Shown here in pieces: positions 26,809 to 36,557 of a DNA stretch of 64,000 nt (positions within the stretch are counted from its first letter, which is position 1; each line of letters starts with the position of its first letter). This DNA is from Anaerolineales bacterium (GTDB taxonomy: Bacteria; Chloroflexota; Anaerolineae; Aggregatilineales; UBA2796). The notes under the pieces are model-generated. The model saw only the letters and a list, made by a program, of their open reading frames with translations, was not told where the DNA came from and made no database searches. The translations under genes were made by a program, and so were the position numbers. Location of the stretch: contig JABTTZ010000002.1 in NCBI GenBank assembly GCA_015075625.1, positions 248,001 through 312,000 on the forward strand. The letters are read 5' to 3'.

Positions 26809-28053
26809 ATGTCCAAGAAAGTGTTAACCCTGTCTTTTATTTTGTTGGCGGTGGTAGCGATGATCGCTGCCCCCATCCACGTTGCTGTGGCACAAGACCC
26901 CACGCCAACGGAAGAACCGCTGCCCTCCACCGAGGGTGTGTTGACGGTTTGGGTCAACCTTGAACGCGCTCCGATTATCGAAGCGGCGGGCAAGGCGTTT
27001 GAGGAGAAGTATGGCATTCCGGTGCGCGTCCAGACGATGGGCTTCGGGGATGTCCGTAACAACTTCAACATTGCTGCTCCGGCTGGCAAGGGTCCCGACA
27101 TCATCGCCGGTGCGCATGACTGGGTAGGGCAGCTTTACGGAAATGGCTTGCTCGCCCCGATTGAACTGACCCCCGAAGTGGCGGAGAAGTTCGACGCTGG
27201 CGCGTTGGAGTTGTTCAACTACGATGGCAAGTTGGTTGGTCTCCCCTACCAAGTGGAGGCAATTGCCATGTACTACAACAAAGACCTTGTGACGGAAGTC
27301 CCAGAGACACTTGACGAAGCCGTAGCGCTCTCCGAGGCGTTGGTGAAAGATGGTAAGGTTGAGCAAGGCATTGCCTTCCCCACCGATCCGTACCACACCT
27401 TCCCGCTTTTCAGCATGTACGGTGGCGGCGTTTTCGGACGTGACGCCGAAGGCAACTACGACCCCACGAATGTCCTCCTCGACAGCGAAGGGACAATTGC
27501 CGGGGCGATGAAGATCGATGAACTGGTGAAGGCTGGTGTTCTGCGCGACGGTGTGGACTATGGCAAGCAGTCTGACCTGTTCAAGGCGGGTAAGCTGGCG
27601 ATGTGGGTGACCGGTCCGTGGGAACTCAACAACCTGCGCACTGCTGGTGTGAATTTCGGCGTGGCGAAAATCCCCGCTGGCACGCAAGCGGCTGCACCGT
27701 TCATCGGCGGGCAGGGCTTCATGGTCAACGCCTTCAGCAAGAACTTGCTCTTGGCGCAGGCGTTCCTGACCGAGTTTGTGGCGTCTGACGAAGTGCAAGA
27801 CGCGCTCTTTGATGCCGCACCCGGGATCAGTGCTTGGCTGGCGACCCGCGAATCGAAGAAGGACGATGATCTGAGCATGTTCGCCCTTTCCGTTGCCGAT
27901 GGGCAGCCCATGCCGACCATCCCCCAGATGGCAGCATTCTGGTCAACCGCAGGCAACGCAGTGACCTTGATCTACCAGCAGAAGGGTGACCCGGCAGAGA
28001 TCATGAAAGAAGCTGCCACCGCTGCCCGCGAAGAAATCGCAAAATCGAAGTAA
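26809..28053 (+). CDS. malE: Maltose-type sugar ABC transporter substrate-binding protein
   Basis: A 414-residue extracellular solute-binding protein of the MalE branch. The signal peptide (about 1-29) ends in HVAVAQ and has no lipobox cysteine. Features such as DIIAGAHDWVGQLYGNGLL, YQVEAIAMYYNKDL, KLAMWVTGPWELNNL and IGGQGFMVNAFSKN match maltodextrin-binding proteins. The symbol is by family likeness; another oligosaccharide is possible. ATG 26809 is preceded by GAAGGA. malF and malG follow on the same strand after a hairpin terminator. No ATPase gene is linked, so a shared MsmX/MalK-type ATPase elsewhere is inferred. Confidence 0.9.
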   Translation: MSKKVLTLSFILLAVVAMIAAPIHVAVAQDPTPTEEPLPSTEGVLTVWVNLERAPIIEAAGKAFEEKYGIPVRVQTMGFGDVRNNFNIAAPAGKGPDIIAGAHDWVGQLYGNGLLAPIELTPEVAEKFDAGALELFNYDGKLVGLPYQVEAIAMYYNKDLVTEVPETLDEAVALSEALVKDGKVEQGIAFPTDPYHTFPLFSMYGGGVFGRDAEGNYDPTNVLLDSEGTIAGAMKIDELVKAGVLRDGVDYGKQSDLFKAGKLAMWVTGPWELNNLRTAGVNFGVAKIPAGTQAAAPFIGGQGFMVNAFSKNLLLAQAFLTEFVASDEVQDALFDAAPGISAWLATRESKKDDDLSMFALSVADGQPMPTIPQMAAFWSTAGNAVTLIYQQKGDPAEIMKEAATAAREEIAKSK

Positions 28054-28083
28054 CGACCATCTGATGTAAGGTTCTGTAAAGCG

Positions 28084-28120
28084 ATGGGTCGGGTAGAGGC
28101 AACTTTACCTGACCCATTTT
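28084..28120 (+). terminator. Intergenic hairpin terminator between malE and malF
   Basis: A 12-base stem (28084-28095 with 28106-28117, one G-U pair), a ten-base loop and a T-run. Partial termination here would make more binding protein than permease, the usual stoichiometry of such systems. Confidence 0.88.
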
Positions 28121-28146
28121 TATATCTAGGTTAGGGTGGTTTAGTT

Positions 28147-29748
28147 ATGAAACTGTCACCGTTATCAACCCCGGCATTGATCACCCGCGTGGTCTTGCTC
28201 GGTCTTTTCAATGTGTCTGCCCTTTGGTTAGCTATCACGCTTGGCAGTCGGATGAGCGTGTTTTTAGGTATTCTAATCGGCATCTTCGCGCTCGTGACGA
28301 ATATTGTTTTCATTGATGATCGGTTGTTTCCCTGGCGGTGGATCGTCCCAGCCTTTGCCGGCATGGTGTTACTCGTCTTGTACCCTATTGGCTACTCCCT
28401 GAGCGTAGCCTTCACCAACTATGGCGACAACCACACCTACGATAAAGGGCGTGCCATCCAGATTATCACCGGACAAGGGTATATCGAACCCGCTGAGCCG
28501 CGCACCTTTCAAACGTACATCTATACGCGGCAGTTGGAAAAACCAGCCCTCACGGACTTCCGATTCTACTTGATTGACCAAGATGGCAATGCCTTTGTGG
28601 GCAAGGTCGATGAGGAAAAGCTGACGCCAGCGGCTGAGGTCGAGCTAGGCGAAAAAGACGCCAATGGCGTTCCAGCGACGATTTCCGGCGAATTCAAGAA
28701 AGTGCCGCCACAGACCTTCAGCCAAACACTGCAAGGGCTAACGCTCAACGACCCACCCTATCAAGTCCAATTGACGACTCTCCAACTCCTTCAACAGCGC
28801 TTTTTAGCAAAGCGTCTGGAACAGCGTTACATCTATGACGAAGCGGCAGATACAATCACCGATAGGCAAACGGGCGAGGTCTATACCCCTGAGCGCGGCA
28901 CATTTATCAACCGCGTCGGGGAAACGAAGAAGGAACTTAGCCCCGGCTTTTACATCTTCTTGGGGTTGGATAATCTGACAAGCGTCGTCACCGATCCGCA
29001 AATTCGCGGTCCATTCTTCATGATCTTCATTTGGACGATTAGCTTTGCGCTAGGGAGTGTTGTCAGCACCTTTGCCTTAGGACTGCTCTTTGCCCTTTTG
29101 CTGAATGCCAAACAACTCCCTTTCCGAGTGATCTTCCGTTCTCTGCTCATCTTGCCCTATGCTATTCCCTTTTGGCTCAGCGCACGGACGTGGCAGGGGT
29201 TATTGGGCAACAACGCCCCGGTGAACAACATCGTTGTTGGGCTAATGGGGCGTCCGCAGGGATCGGTAAACCTGTTTGCCGACCCCACCGCGGCAAAACT
29301 GGTGGTCTTGTTTGTGAATCTCTATTTAGGCTTCCCCTACATGATGCTGATCTGCTTGGGGGCGCTTCAGAGCATCCCTTCGGATATGTACGAAGCAGCG
29401 GTGATTGATGGGGCGGATGATCGTCAGCAGTTCCAATTCATCACGCTGCCCTTGCTGCTTTTGGCGGTAGGACCGCTCCTCATCGCCAGCTTTGCCTTCA
29501 ATTTCAACAATTTTACGCTGATCGAACTGCTGAACGGGGGCGGACCTCCGATGAGTGCCGGCGGTGTGGCAGGGCATACGGATATTTTGCTCTCGTATAC
29601 CTTCCGTTTGGCGTTTGGGGGAAGTCGCGGGGCGCAGTATGGCTTTGCTGCCGCTATTGGGATATTTATCTTCGTGATCGTCGCCTCGATCACCTTTATC
29701 AATTTCCGCTTCACGCGGCAGTTGGAGGAGGTCTCCAAAAATGTCTAG
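28147..29748 (+). CDS. malF: Maltose-type ABC transporter permease MalF
   Basis: A 533-residue membrane permease. Three hydrophobic segments fall in the first 95 residues, then an extracytoplasmic insertion of about 190 residues (roughly 95-290) corresponds to the P2 loop known from E. coli MalF, and then the core helices begin at GPFFMIFIWTISF. The EAA loop is YEAAVIDGADDRQQFQFITLP. A P2 loop is unusual outside MalF itself and supports a maltodextrin substrate. The TAG stop overlaps the malG start by eight bases (ATGTCTAG). Confidence 0.92.
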   Translation: MKLSPLSTPALITRVVLLGLFNVSALWLAITLGSRMSVFLGILIGIFALVTNIVFIDDRLFPWRWIVPAFAGMVLLVLYPIGYSLSVAFTNYGDNHTYDKGRAIQIITGQGYIEPAEPRTFQTYIYTRQLEKPALTDFRFYLIDQDGNAFVGKVDEEKLTPAAEVELGEKDANGVPATISGEFKKVPPQTFSQTLQGLTLNDPPYQVQLTTLQLLQQRFLAKRLEQRYIYDEAADTITDRQTGEVYTPERGTFINRVGETKKELSPGFYIFLGLDNLTSVVTDPQIRGPFFMIFIWTISFALGSVVSTFALGLLFALLLNAKQLPFRVIFRSLLILPYAIPFWLSARTWQGLLGNNAPVNNIVVGLMGRPQGSVNLFADPTAAKLVVLFVNLYLGFPYMMLICLGALQSIPSDMYEAAVIDGADDRQQFQFITLPLLLLAVGPLLIASFAFNFNNFTLIELLNGGGPPMSAGGVAGHTDILLSYTFRLAFGGSRGAQYGFAAAIGIFIFVIVASITFINFRFTRQLEEVSKNV

Positions 29749-30649
29749 CCTTGCCCGTTCTGCCCCCCAAAAACTGCCTCCGGCAAAGACTGGCATGGTT
29801 GTCGCCGGGCGCGGTTGGCGCTTGGTGATGCGCTATGCCATCTTAAGTATCGGTGTGCTTTTCGCCATCTACCCAATCGTCCTCTTGGTGTGGGCGTCTG
29901 TCGATTCGCGAAACAGCGTCACCGCCGGAATCAACCCAGAGTTTTTCACGACAGGGAATTACACCCGCTTGTTTAGCAGCCCACAAACACCGATTCTAAA
30001 ATGGTTGGGGAATTCCGTGTTCGTCTCAGGGACAAGCACATTGATTACTCTCACCCTGACCACACTCGGCGCGTATTCCTTCTCCCGCTACCGTTTCAAA
30101 TATCGCCAAGCCAGTTTGCTAGGGACGTTAATCATTCAAATGTTCCCTAGTGTGGTGGCGCTCGTCGCCTTTTACCTGCTGCTCCAGCAGATTGGGGAAT
30201 TCATTCCCTTTCTGGGCTTAAATTCGCTCGGCGGGCTGATCCTGATTTATTCAGGGGGGGCGCTAGGAGCGGGCGCATGGCTGATGAAAGGCTACTTCGA
30301 TACCGTCCCCCGCGATCTGGATGAGTCGGCACAGGTGGACGGAGCAACCCATTGGGTGACCTTCACTCAAGTGATCTTGCCACTGGTACGCCCAATTTTG
30401 GCGGTGACGGCGATCTTGAGTTTCATTGGAACGTTCAACGATTACCTGCTGCCGCGTGTTTTGATCAGCGATCAAGAGAGCTACACGCTCGCCGTTGGCT
30501 TGGCAAACTTCATCTCCGGGCGCTTCACGACGGAATGGGGGGTTTTTGCGGCAGGGGCGCTTTTGGGGACGCTGCCGATTATCTTAATATTCATCGCCTT
30601 GCAGTCGCAGATCGTTAGCGGTCTGTCGTCCGGTGCGGTGAAGGGGTGA
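29741..30649 (+). CDS. malG: Maltose-type ABC transporter permease MalG
   Basis: A 302-residue permease with six hydrophobic segments and the EAA loop LDESAQVDGATHWVTFTQVILP. The C-terminus is MalG-like (IALQSQIVSGLSSGAVKG), close to the tail that contacts the substrate in E. coli MalG. It overlaps malF by eight bases and is translationally coupled. It is the last gene of malEFG, followed by a repeat-rich spacer. Confidence 0.93.
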   Translation: MSSLARSAPQKLPPAKTGMVVAGRGWRLVMRYAILSIGVLFAIYPIVLLVWASVDSRNSVTAGINPEFFTTGNYTRLFSSPQTPILKWLGNSVFVSGTSTLITLTLTTLGAYSFSRYRFKYRQASLLGTLIIQMFPSVVALVAFYLLLQQIGEFIPFLGLNSLGGLILIYSGGALGAGAWLMKGYFDTVPRDLDESAQVDGATHWVTFTQVILPLVRPILAVTAILSFIGTFNDYLLPRVLISDQESYTLAVGLANFISGRFTTEWGVFAAGALLGTLPIILIFIALQSQIVSGLSSGAVKG

Positions 30650-30660
30650 GATGAGTGACC

Positions 30661-30720
30661 CCGACGCTATAAATCGTCGGGCTAAAGCTTGACCACCCCG
30701 ATGGGGCGTGAAAACCCTAA
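30661..30720 (+). repeat. CTAAAGC repeat, family B copy 1
   Basis: Contains GGGCTAAAGC, CCACCCCGATGGGG and a tail AAAACCCTAA, matching the order of motifs at 30899-30955 and, in part, at 43181-43231. Confidence 0.55.
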
Positions 30721-30756
30721 CCCCTTTCCCGTAAATATCTGAGGAGAAGGCATTCT

Positions 30757-30786
30757 CCCCCTTTCTCTGTCTGCGAGGAAAGGGGG
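30757..30786. repeat. C-rich hairpin repeat, family C copy 2
   Basis: CCCCCTTTC (30757-30765) pairs with GAAAGGGGG (30778-30786) over nine bases, as in the elements at 13169 and 50768. Confidence 0.55.
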
Positions 30787-30857
30787 CAGAGAGGGTTTGG
30801 GGTTCATAAAATCACCTTTCTGACGGACGACTAGGCTCTGTTGACATTGTAATTCCC

Positions 30858-30881
30858 GTAGGGGCGCCATGCCTTGCGCCC
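30858..30881. repeat. GTAGGGGCG hairpin, related to family A
   Basis: GTAGGGGCGCCATGCCTTGCGCCC shares the GTAGGGGCG head of the 594-620 element but has a different stem (GGGCG-CA/TGCGCCC). Confidence 0.5.
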
Positions 30882-30898
30882 ATCGCCGTCCGTGAGCG

Positions 30899-30955
30899 CC
30901 CGCCGCTAAAGCAGCGGGCTATGAGTAGCCACCCCTGCGGGACTTGGAAACCCTA
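30899..30955 (+). repeat. CTAAAGC repeat, family B copy 2
   Basis: CCCGCCGCTAAAGCAGCGGGCT forms a small hairpin and is followed by AGCCACCCC and a GGAAACCCTAA tail. The first part is nearly identical to 43183-43204. Confidence 0.7.
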
Positions 30956-31158
30956 ATCCCCAGTCTGACCTGTTCTGAACCACTCCGGGTGGGTCATGAC
31001 ATTTGGCGTTTAAAGTGATGATGACCCGCACTGTGTGCGCCGCCTTAGTTCCTCCATACTAAAAGCGTAAAGGCATGTGACGCCTCAGCACATGCGCCAT
31101 GATGCCCTTGCCATATTCGGCTGGCGTTTACCACGAATTACCTTTACGGAATACCCGT

Positions 31159-31653
31159 ATGGACCCCAAAATACCCATTCCCAACCCTGACGACAAACGG
31201 TGGCGGCTTGTGGTGGCGAAAATGCGCCATCACGGATTTGCCCCAGAAGCCCTTATCGAAACCTTACACGCTGTTCAAAGCGCCTTTGGCTATTTAGATA
31301 CGACGGCGCTGCGTTTCGTCGCAGCCAGTTTGCGGATTCCTCTCAGCCGCGTATATGGAGTGGCAACCTTCTATAACGTCTTCATTATGAAGCCGCAAGG
31401 GGAGCATACCTGTGTAGTCTGCTTAGGGACAGCCTGCTACATCAAAGGCAGCGCCGAGGTCTTGGCGGAAATTCAACGCACCAACCACCTTGCCCCCGGC
31501 GAAACCACCCCAGATAAAAAAGTGTCGTTGGTCATTGCCCGCTGTCTGGGGACGTGTGGCATAGCCCCTGTCGCCACTTTTGATGGCGATGTGATCGGCA
31601 AAATCAGCCCCCAACAGGCGGTATCCAAGATTGAGGAGTGGCTTACCCCTTGA
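31159..31653 (+). CDS. hoxE: Bidirectional [NiFe] hydrogenase diaphorase subunit HoxE
   Basis: A 164-residue NuoE-like subunit carrying one 2Fe-2S cluster. Ligands are Cys88 and Cys93 (CxxxxC in [10 protein letters not shown]) and Cys129 and Cys133 (CLGTCG). It is part of the NAD-linked diaphorase module that passes electrons between NAD(H) and the hydrogenase HoxYH. ATG 31159 is chosen because homologous sequence starts shortly after it and ACGGA lies eight bases upstream; an earlier in-frame ATG at 31099 would add 20 residues. It is the first gene of hoxEFUYH-hoxW-hypAFC. Confidence 0.93.
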   Translation: MDPKIPIPNPDDKRWRLVVAKMRHHGFAPEALIETLHAVQSAFGYLDTTALRFVAASLRIPLSRVYGVATFYNVFIMKPQGEHTCVVCLGTACYIKGSAEVLAEIQRTNHLAPGETTPDKKVSLVIARCLGTCGIAPVATFDGDVIGKISPQQAVSKIEEWLTP

Positions 31654-33299
31654 ACACAGAAGACCTTCATCAACTAGCAGCGGAAGAAACCAAACGGCTG
31701 CAAAGCGCGAAGCACCGGCTCTTTGTCTGCATGGGAACAGGGTGTCTCTCGGCACACAGCGATCAGGTGAAGGCTGCGTTGGAACAGGCAGTGGAAAATC
31801 AGGATCAAAAACCACACTGCCACGTTGTCAGCGGGGGCTGTCAGGGCTTGTGCGCCTCTGGTCCGATGGTTGTGGTTGAGCCGCAGGGGACACTCTATCA
31901 GCACGTACAGCCCGACGACGCGCCGGAAATCATCGAACGCCTTGATCGAGCGCCGCTTGAACGGCTTATTGACACGCAGAACACGGCGTTTTTCCAACGC
32001 CAAAAGAAAGTTGTCTTGAATCTTGAGGGCAAGATAGACCCCGAACGGATTGAAGCCTATATTGCCGTTGGCGGCTATGCTGCTCTGCTCCACGCCCTGA
32101 CGGAAATGACGCCCGCCGAAGTGCTTGAACAAGTCACGCGCAGCGGGCTGCGCGGACGCGGCGGGGCGGGCTATTCCACCGGACTCAAGTGGAGTACGGT
32201 TGCCAAAGCCCGCAGCGAACACAAATACGTTATTTGCAATGGCGATGAGGGCGATCCCGGCGCTTTCATGGATCGCAGTGTCATGGAAGATTATCCGCAC
32301 CGGATCATCGAGGGGCTTGCCATTGCCGCCTATGCCATCGGCGCAGACAGCGGCTACATCTACGTGCGGGCAGAATACCCCTTGGCGGTGAAGCGTTTGG
32401 GGCTGGCAATTCGCCAAGCGCAAAAATTGGGGCTGCTTGGCAATGCCATCGGCGGCACACCCTTCAATTTCCATCTCGATATTCGGATGGGGGCAGGGGC
32501 GTTCGTCTGCGGGGAAGAAACGGCGCTGATCGCCTCTATTGAAGGGGGGCGGGGGACACCGCGTCCGCGCCCGCCCTACCCGGCAACCTCCGGCTTATTC
32601 GGTTATCCCACGCTGATCAACAATGTGGAAACCTTTGCCAATATCGCAGAGATCATCACGCATGGTAGCGATTGGTTTGCCCAGATTGGCACGGAAAAAA
32701 GCAAAGGGACAAAGATTTTTGCGCTGACGGGGAAGATCAACAACAGCGGACTCATCGAAGTTCCTATGGGGATCACCCTACGCGAGATCATTTATGAGAT
32801 TGGCGGCGGCATCCCTAATAACCGCGCCTTCAAAGCCGTGCAGACGGGCGGTCCCTCTGGCGGCTGTATGCCTGCCGCCCTTTTGGATAGCCCCGTCGAT
32901 TATGAATCGCTTCAGCAAGCCGGATCGCACATGGGATCGGGCGGCATGATCGTCATGGATGAAACCTCCTGCATGGTCGATGTTGCCACCTATTTCATGG
33001 AATTTTGCATGACAGAATCCTGTGGCAAGTGCATCCCCTGCCGCGTCGGCACAGCCCAAATGTACGATTTGCTCCTGAAGATTACGCATGGCGAGGCAAC
33101 CCTTGATGACCTTGCCATGCTCGAAACGCTGTGTGAGATGGTGAAGGCAACCAGTCTGTGCGGGTTGGGGCAAGGTGCGCCAAGCCCTGTTCAAAGCACG
33201 CTGCGCTATTTTCGAGAGGAATACCTCGCCCATATTGTTGAAAAACGCTGTCCGGCAGGCGTTTGCAAGATCAAGACGCGGGAGGGGGCAAGGGCATGA
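31650..33299 (+). CDS. hoxF: Bidirectional [NiFe] hydrogenase diaphorase subunit HoxF
   Basis: A NuoF-like flavoprotein of about 549 residues that binds FMN and NAD(H). An N-terminal thioredoxin-like domain has cysteines in [11 protein letters not shown] and CQGLCASGP. The FMN/NADH domain shows [14 protein letters not shown] and [13 protein letters not shown], and the C-terminal 4Fe-4S motif is [13 protein letters not shown] with a later LCGLGQGAP. The start is a choice between TTG 31650, which overlaps the hoxE stop as TTGA with GAGGAG 11 bases upstream, and GTG 31638. It ends in an ATGA overlap with hoxU. Confidence 0.93.
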   Translation: MNTEDLHQLAAEETKRLQSAKHRLFVCMGTGCLSAHSDQVKAALEQAVENQDQKPHCHVVSGGCQGLCASGPMVVVEPQGTLYQHVQPDDAPEIIERLDRAPLERLIDTQNTAFFQRQKKVVLNLEGKIDPERIEAYIAVGGYAALLHALTEMTPAEVLEQVTRSGLRGRGGAGYSTGLKWSTVAKARSEHKYVICNGDEGDPGAFMDRSVMEDYPHRIIEGLAIAAYAIGADSGYIYVRAEYPLAVKRLGLAIRQAQKLGLLGNAIGGTPFNFHLDIRMGAGAFVCGEETALIASIEGGRGTPRPRPPYPATSGLFGYPTLINNVETFANIAEIITHGSDWFAQIGTEKSKGTKIFALTGKINNSGLIEVPMGITLREIIYEIGGGIPNNRAFKAVQTGGPSGGCMPAALLDSPVDYESLQQAGSHMGSGGMIVMDETSCMVDVATYFMEFCMTESCGKCIPCRVGTAQMYDLLLKITHGEATLDDLAMLETLCEMVKATSLCGLGQGAPSPVQSTLRYFREEYLAHIVEKRCPAGVCKIKTREGARA

Positions 33300-34006
33300 C
33301 AAAGATTGTCACACTGAAGATCAATGATCGGGATGTCAGCGGGCGTGATGATGAAACAATCCTGGACATTGCCCGCGAAAACGGCATGTTCATTCCCACT
33401 TTATGTCACCTCGATGGGTTGGGGGACGTTGGCGCGTGTCGGCTGTGTCTCGTTGAAATCAAAGGGAGTTCAAAATTGCAACCCGCCTGTGCCACCCTGA
33501 TTCAAGAGGGGATGGACATTCAGACGGACAGCCCCCGTCTAGCGACGTACCGCAAGCTGATTGTTCAAATGCTGTTTGTCGAAGGAAATCACATTTGCTC
33601 TGTATGCGTCTCGAACGGGCATTGCGAACTGCAAGACATGGCGCAGACCGTTCAGCTTGACCATATCGATCTCGCCTACCGCTCTCCCAAGCGGGGTGTA
33701 GACGCCTCGCACAATCTTTTTGCCTTTGATGGCAACCGCTGCATTCTCTGTACGCGCTGCGTGCGGGTGTGCGATGAGATTGAAGGCGCTCATACCTGGG
33801 ACATCACCGGACGGGGCATTCACAGCGAGATGATCACCGATCTGAACCAACCATGGGGAACATCGGATACCTGCACAAGCTGCGGAAAGTGCGTTCAAGT
33901 CTGCCCCACCGGAGCGCTTTTCCAAAAGGGCAAAGCCGTTGCCGAAATGACAAAGCGCAAGGACTTTTTGCCCTACTTGGTCAGTATGCGGGAAAGGAAG
34001 AAATAG
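33296..34006 (+). CDS. hoxU: Bidirectional [NiFe] hydrogenase diaphorase subunit HoxU
   Basis: A 236-residue NuoG-N-terminal-like electron-transfer subunit. In order it has a ferredoxin-type 2Fe-2S domain ([19 protein letters not shown], and a cysteine in LQPACAT), a His-Cys3 4Fe-4S region ([14 protein letters not shown]) and two 4Fe-4S sites in [13 protein letters not shown] and [15 protein letters not shown]. The ATG at 33296 overlaps the hoxF stop (ATGA). It links HoxF to the hydrogenase HoxYH. Confidence 0.94.
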   Translation: MTKIVTLKINDRDVSGRDDETILDIARENGMFIPTLCHLDGLGDVGACRLCLVEIKGSSKLQPACATLIQEGMDIQTDSPRLATYRKLIVQMLFVEGNHICSVCVSNGHCELQDMAQTVQLDHIDLAYRSPKRGVDASHNLFAFDGNRCILCTRCVRVCDEIEGAHTWDITGRGIHSEMITDLNQPWGTSDTCTSCGKCVQVCPTGALFQKGKAVAEMTKRKDFLPYLVSMRERKK

Positions 34007-34008
34007 CC

Positions 34009-34569
34009 ATGACCGCCCCTCTTGCGACGCCGCCCACAGCAAAAAAGCGTTTGGCAACAATCTGGCTGGATGGTTGCTCCGGCTGCCATATGTCCTTCCT
34101 TGATCTGGATGAGCGGCTGCTAGAACTGACCGCCCACATGGAGATTGTGTACAGCCCGTTAGTCGATCACAAGGTATTTCCCAATCACGTCGATGTGACC
34201 TTGGTGGAAGGGTCGGTGAGCAGCGAGGAGGACTTGCATAAAATTCAGCATGTCCGTGCGCACACCGGATACCTCATCTCGCTTGGCGATTGTGCCGTGA
34301 CGGGCAATGTCCCTTCGCTGCGCAATCCACTTGGTGTGGGGGCAGTTATCCAGCGGGCATACCTTGAAAGCGATCTCCTTCATCCGCTGCTGCCCGATCA
34401 GGGTGTGCCAATATTGCTGCCCTTTGTGCGCCCTGTCCATGCCGTTGTGAAAGTTGATTTATATGTTCCCGGCTGCCCACCCTCGGCGGACACCATTTAC
34501 TATGCCCTGAGCGAGGTCTTGGCGGGACGAACGCCCGATCTAAGCACCCGTACTCGATTTGGAAAATGA
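34009..34569 (+). CDS. hoxY: [NiFe] hydrogenase small subunit HoxY
   Basis: A 186-residue small subunit that holds the proximal 4Fe-4S cluster next to the Ni-Fe site. Cysteines are Cys23 and Cys26 (DGCSGCHMSF), one in LGDCAVTGN and one in PGCPPSADT, the pattern of short group 3 small subunits. No twin-arginine signal is present, so the enzyme is cytoplasmic. ATG 34009 follows the hoxU stop by two bases; upstream in-frame ATG codons lie inside hoxU. Confidence 0.94.
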   Translation: MTAPLATPPTAKKRLATIWLDGCSGCHMSFLDLDERLLELTAHMEIVYSPLVDHKVFPNHVDVTLVEGSVSSEEDLHKIQHVRAHTGYLISLGDCAVTGNVPSLRNPLGVGAVIQRAYLESDLLHPLLPDQGVPILLPFVRPVHAVVKVDLYVPGCPPSADTIYYALSEVLAGRTPDLSTRTRFGK

Positions 34570-34611
34570 CACCGAACGCTCTCACCAAGCGGCACATGGA
34601 GATCACCCCCT

Positions 34612-36021
34612 ATGAGTCGTCAACTTGTTATTGATCCGGTCACCCGGATTGAAGGTCACTCAAAAATCACCATTCAGTTGGATGATGCCGGCAAGGTGCA
34701 AGATGCCTACTTCCATGTCACCCAGATGCGCGGCTTCGAGAAATTTTGTGAGGGGCGACCCTTTCACGAGATGCCCGCACTCATGGCACGTATCTGCGGG
34801 ATTTGCCCCGTCAGCCATTTGATGGCGTCGGCAAAGGCGTGTGATGCTCTGATGCGGGTCACCATTCCCAGACCAGCAATCCATTTGCGGCGGATTATGA
34901 ACCTTGCCCAAATTATCCAATCGCACGCCCTCAGTTTCTTTTACCTTTCCTCGCCAGACCTTCTTTTGGGGATGGATGCCGATCCACAGCAGCGCAACCT
35001 CTTTGGCGTAGCGGCGTTACATCCCGAACTTGCCCGCGATGGTGTGCGGATGCGCCAATTTGGGCAGCAGGTGATCGAACTCTTAGGCGGCAAACGGATT
35101 CATCCGGGGTGGGTGGTGCCGGGCGGCGTCAGCGAGGCGCTCTCCAGCGAAAAGCGGGAGACGCTCTTGGCGATGATCCCCGATGTGCTGCTCATTGCCC
35201 GCCGAACGTTGGCATGGTTCAAAGAGACGCTGGCGCGTTACCATGATGAGATTGAGAACTTCGCCAATTTTCCAAGCCTCTTTTTGGGGCTGGCAAACGC
35301 GGAGGACACCCTTGAAATGTACGATGGGCGCTTGCGGTTTGTTGATTCAGCGGGCGTCCTCGTTGCCGAAGTGGACGGTAAAGACTACCAAACGGTGATT
35401 GCCGAAGCCGTTGAACGGCAGAGCTATCTGAAATCGCCCTATTACAAGCCGCTTGGCTACCCAGAGGGGATGTACCGCGTGGGTCCGTTGGCACGGTTGA
35501 ATATTGTCAAGCGCTGCGGAACGCCTCTTGCCGATGAAGCCCTTGATGAATTCCGCCAACAAGATCGCACGAGTTCGTTTCATTATCACTATGCCCGCCT
35601 GATCGACATCCTCTACAGCCTAGAGGCGATGGATCGCCTTCTGCGCGAGCATGACATTTTGGATAGTCGGGTGCGGGTGTATGCCTCGCCCAATCGTCAT
35701 CATGGGGTGGGTGTCAGCGAAGCGCCACGTGGGACGCTGATTCACCACTACGAAATTGATGACAACGGGCTGATCACCCGCGCCAACCTGATTATCGCCA
35801 CCGGACACAACAACCTCGCGATGAATCGTGGGGTACTCCAAGTGGCGCAGCGCTATGTGGACAGCGCACGGCTGAACGAAGGGATGCTCAACCGCGTGGA
35901 GGCGGTGATCCGGGCATTTGATCCATGCCTTAGCTGTTCCACCCACGCTATAGGGCAAATGCCGCTCCACCTTCAACTTTTGAGCGCAGACGGCAAGGTG
36001 CTTGATGAGGTGAAACGATGA
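34612..36021 (+). CDS. hoxH: [NiFe] hydrogenase large subunit HoxH
   Basis: A 469-residue catalytic subunit that makes or oxidises H2. The Ni-Fe ligands are Cys62 and Cys65 (RICGICPVSH) and Cys439 and Cys442 (DPCLSCSTH). A 24-residue tail after His445 (AIGQMPL...) is the peptide removed by the maturation protease, encoded next. With HoxEFU and HoxY it forms a group 3d, NAD-coupled, bidirectional hydrogenase. ATG 34612 has GGAG about ten bases upstream. Confidence 0.96.
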   Translation: MSRQLVIDPVTRIEGHSKITIQLDDAGKVQDAYFHVTQMRGFEKFCEGRPFHEMPALMARICGICPVSHLMASAKACDALMRVTIPRPAIHLRRIMNLAQIIQSHALSFFYLSSPDLLLGMDADPQQRNLFGVAALHPELARDGVRMRQFGQQVIELLGGKRIHPGWVVPGGVSEALSSEKRETLLAMIPDVLLIARRTLAWFKETLARYHDEIENFANFPSLFLGLANAEDTLEMYDGRLRFVDSAGVLVAEVDGKDYQTVIAEAVERQSYLKSPYYKPLGYPEGMYRVGPLARLNIVKRCGTPLADEALDEFRQQDRTSSFHYHYARLIDILYSLEAMDRLLREHDILDSRVRVYASPNRHHGVGVSEAPRGTLIHHYEIDDNGLITRANLIIATGHNNLAMNRGVLQVAQRYVDSARLNEGMLNRVEAVIRAFDPCLSCSTHAIGQMPLHLQLLSADGKVLDEVKR

Positions 36022-36557
36022 TCCTCGTCATTGGCTATGGAAATCCCCTCAGCAGCGACGATGGGCTTGGTCCGTATGCCGTTGAGCAGTTGGCAGCGCA
36101 AGCCGAGCAAAGACTGGCAGATAAAGTCGATTACCAGATCGTCTATCAACTGACACCGGAACTTGCCGAGCCAATCAGCCGCGCCGAATGTGTCATTTTT
36201 GTTGATGCTGCCTATAGCGCTGGCGAAACGCCCGGGACGCTCACCTGCCAGATACTACCCCCCACCGCACCACCTCTCCGCACAACGTCAGCCGCCTTTA
36301 CCCACCACCTTGATGCGGCGGCACTGTTGGAAAGCGCTCAGTCTCTCTATGGGCGCCGTCCGGTGGCGTATGTGTACACCGTCACGGGGGAAACCTTTGC
36401 CTTAGGGCAGACCTTTTCCGCCGCAGTGGAGTCTGTTTTACCGACGTTGATCGATCATCTGAAAGCGAGGCTATCCCAATGCACGAATTTGGCGTTACCG
36501 AGAACATCCTTCGAGGACTTCTCAGCCAGCTTGAGCGGGAAGGTGTCACCCGCGTAG
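36018..36557 (+). CDS. hoxW: Hydrogenase maturation protease (HoxW type)
   Basis: A 179-residue endopeptidase that trims the HoxH tail after nickel insertion. The N-terminal GYGNPLSSDDGLGPYAVEQL holds the nickel-sensing acid pair, and FVDAAYSAGETPG holds the second conserved Asp. The start overlaps the hoxH stop (ATGA). The last 27 codons (36479-36557) lie over hypA in another frame. Family members usually end near residue 150-160, so this tail may come from loss of the original stop. Confidence 0.9.
   Translation: MILVIGYGNPLSSDDGLGPYAVEQLAAQAEQRLADKVDYQIVYQLTPELAEPISRAECVIFVDAAYSAGETPGTLTCQILPPTAPPLRTTSAAFTHHLDAAALLESAQSLYGRRPVAYVYTVTGETFALGQTFSAAVESVLPTLIDHLKARLSQCTNLALPRTSFEDFSASLSGKVSPA

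Larger units (their letters stand above)
30650..31158. other. Repeat-rich non-coding spacer between malG and hoxE
   Basis: I see no gene here. The 509 bases contain two copies of the CTAAAGC...CCACCCC repeat (30661-30720 and 30899-30955), a C-rich hairpin (30757-30786) and a GTAGGGGCG hairpin (30858-30881). The final 150 bases should hold the promoter of the hydrogenase operon, but I could not pick a convincing -35/-10 pair. Confidence 0.6.

Noticed and set aside
26538-27104. Long minus-strand open frame antisense to malE, upstream of lanM
   Set aside because: Its composition mirrors the malE coding strand, and a promoter and start for lanM lie downstream of it.
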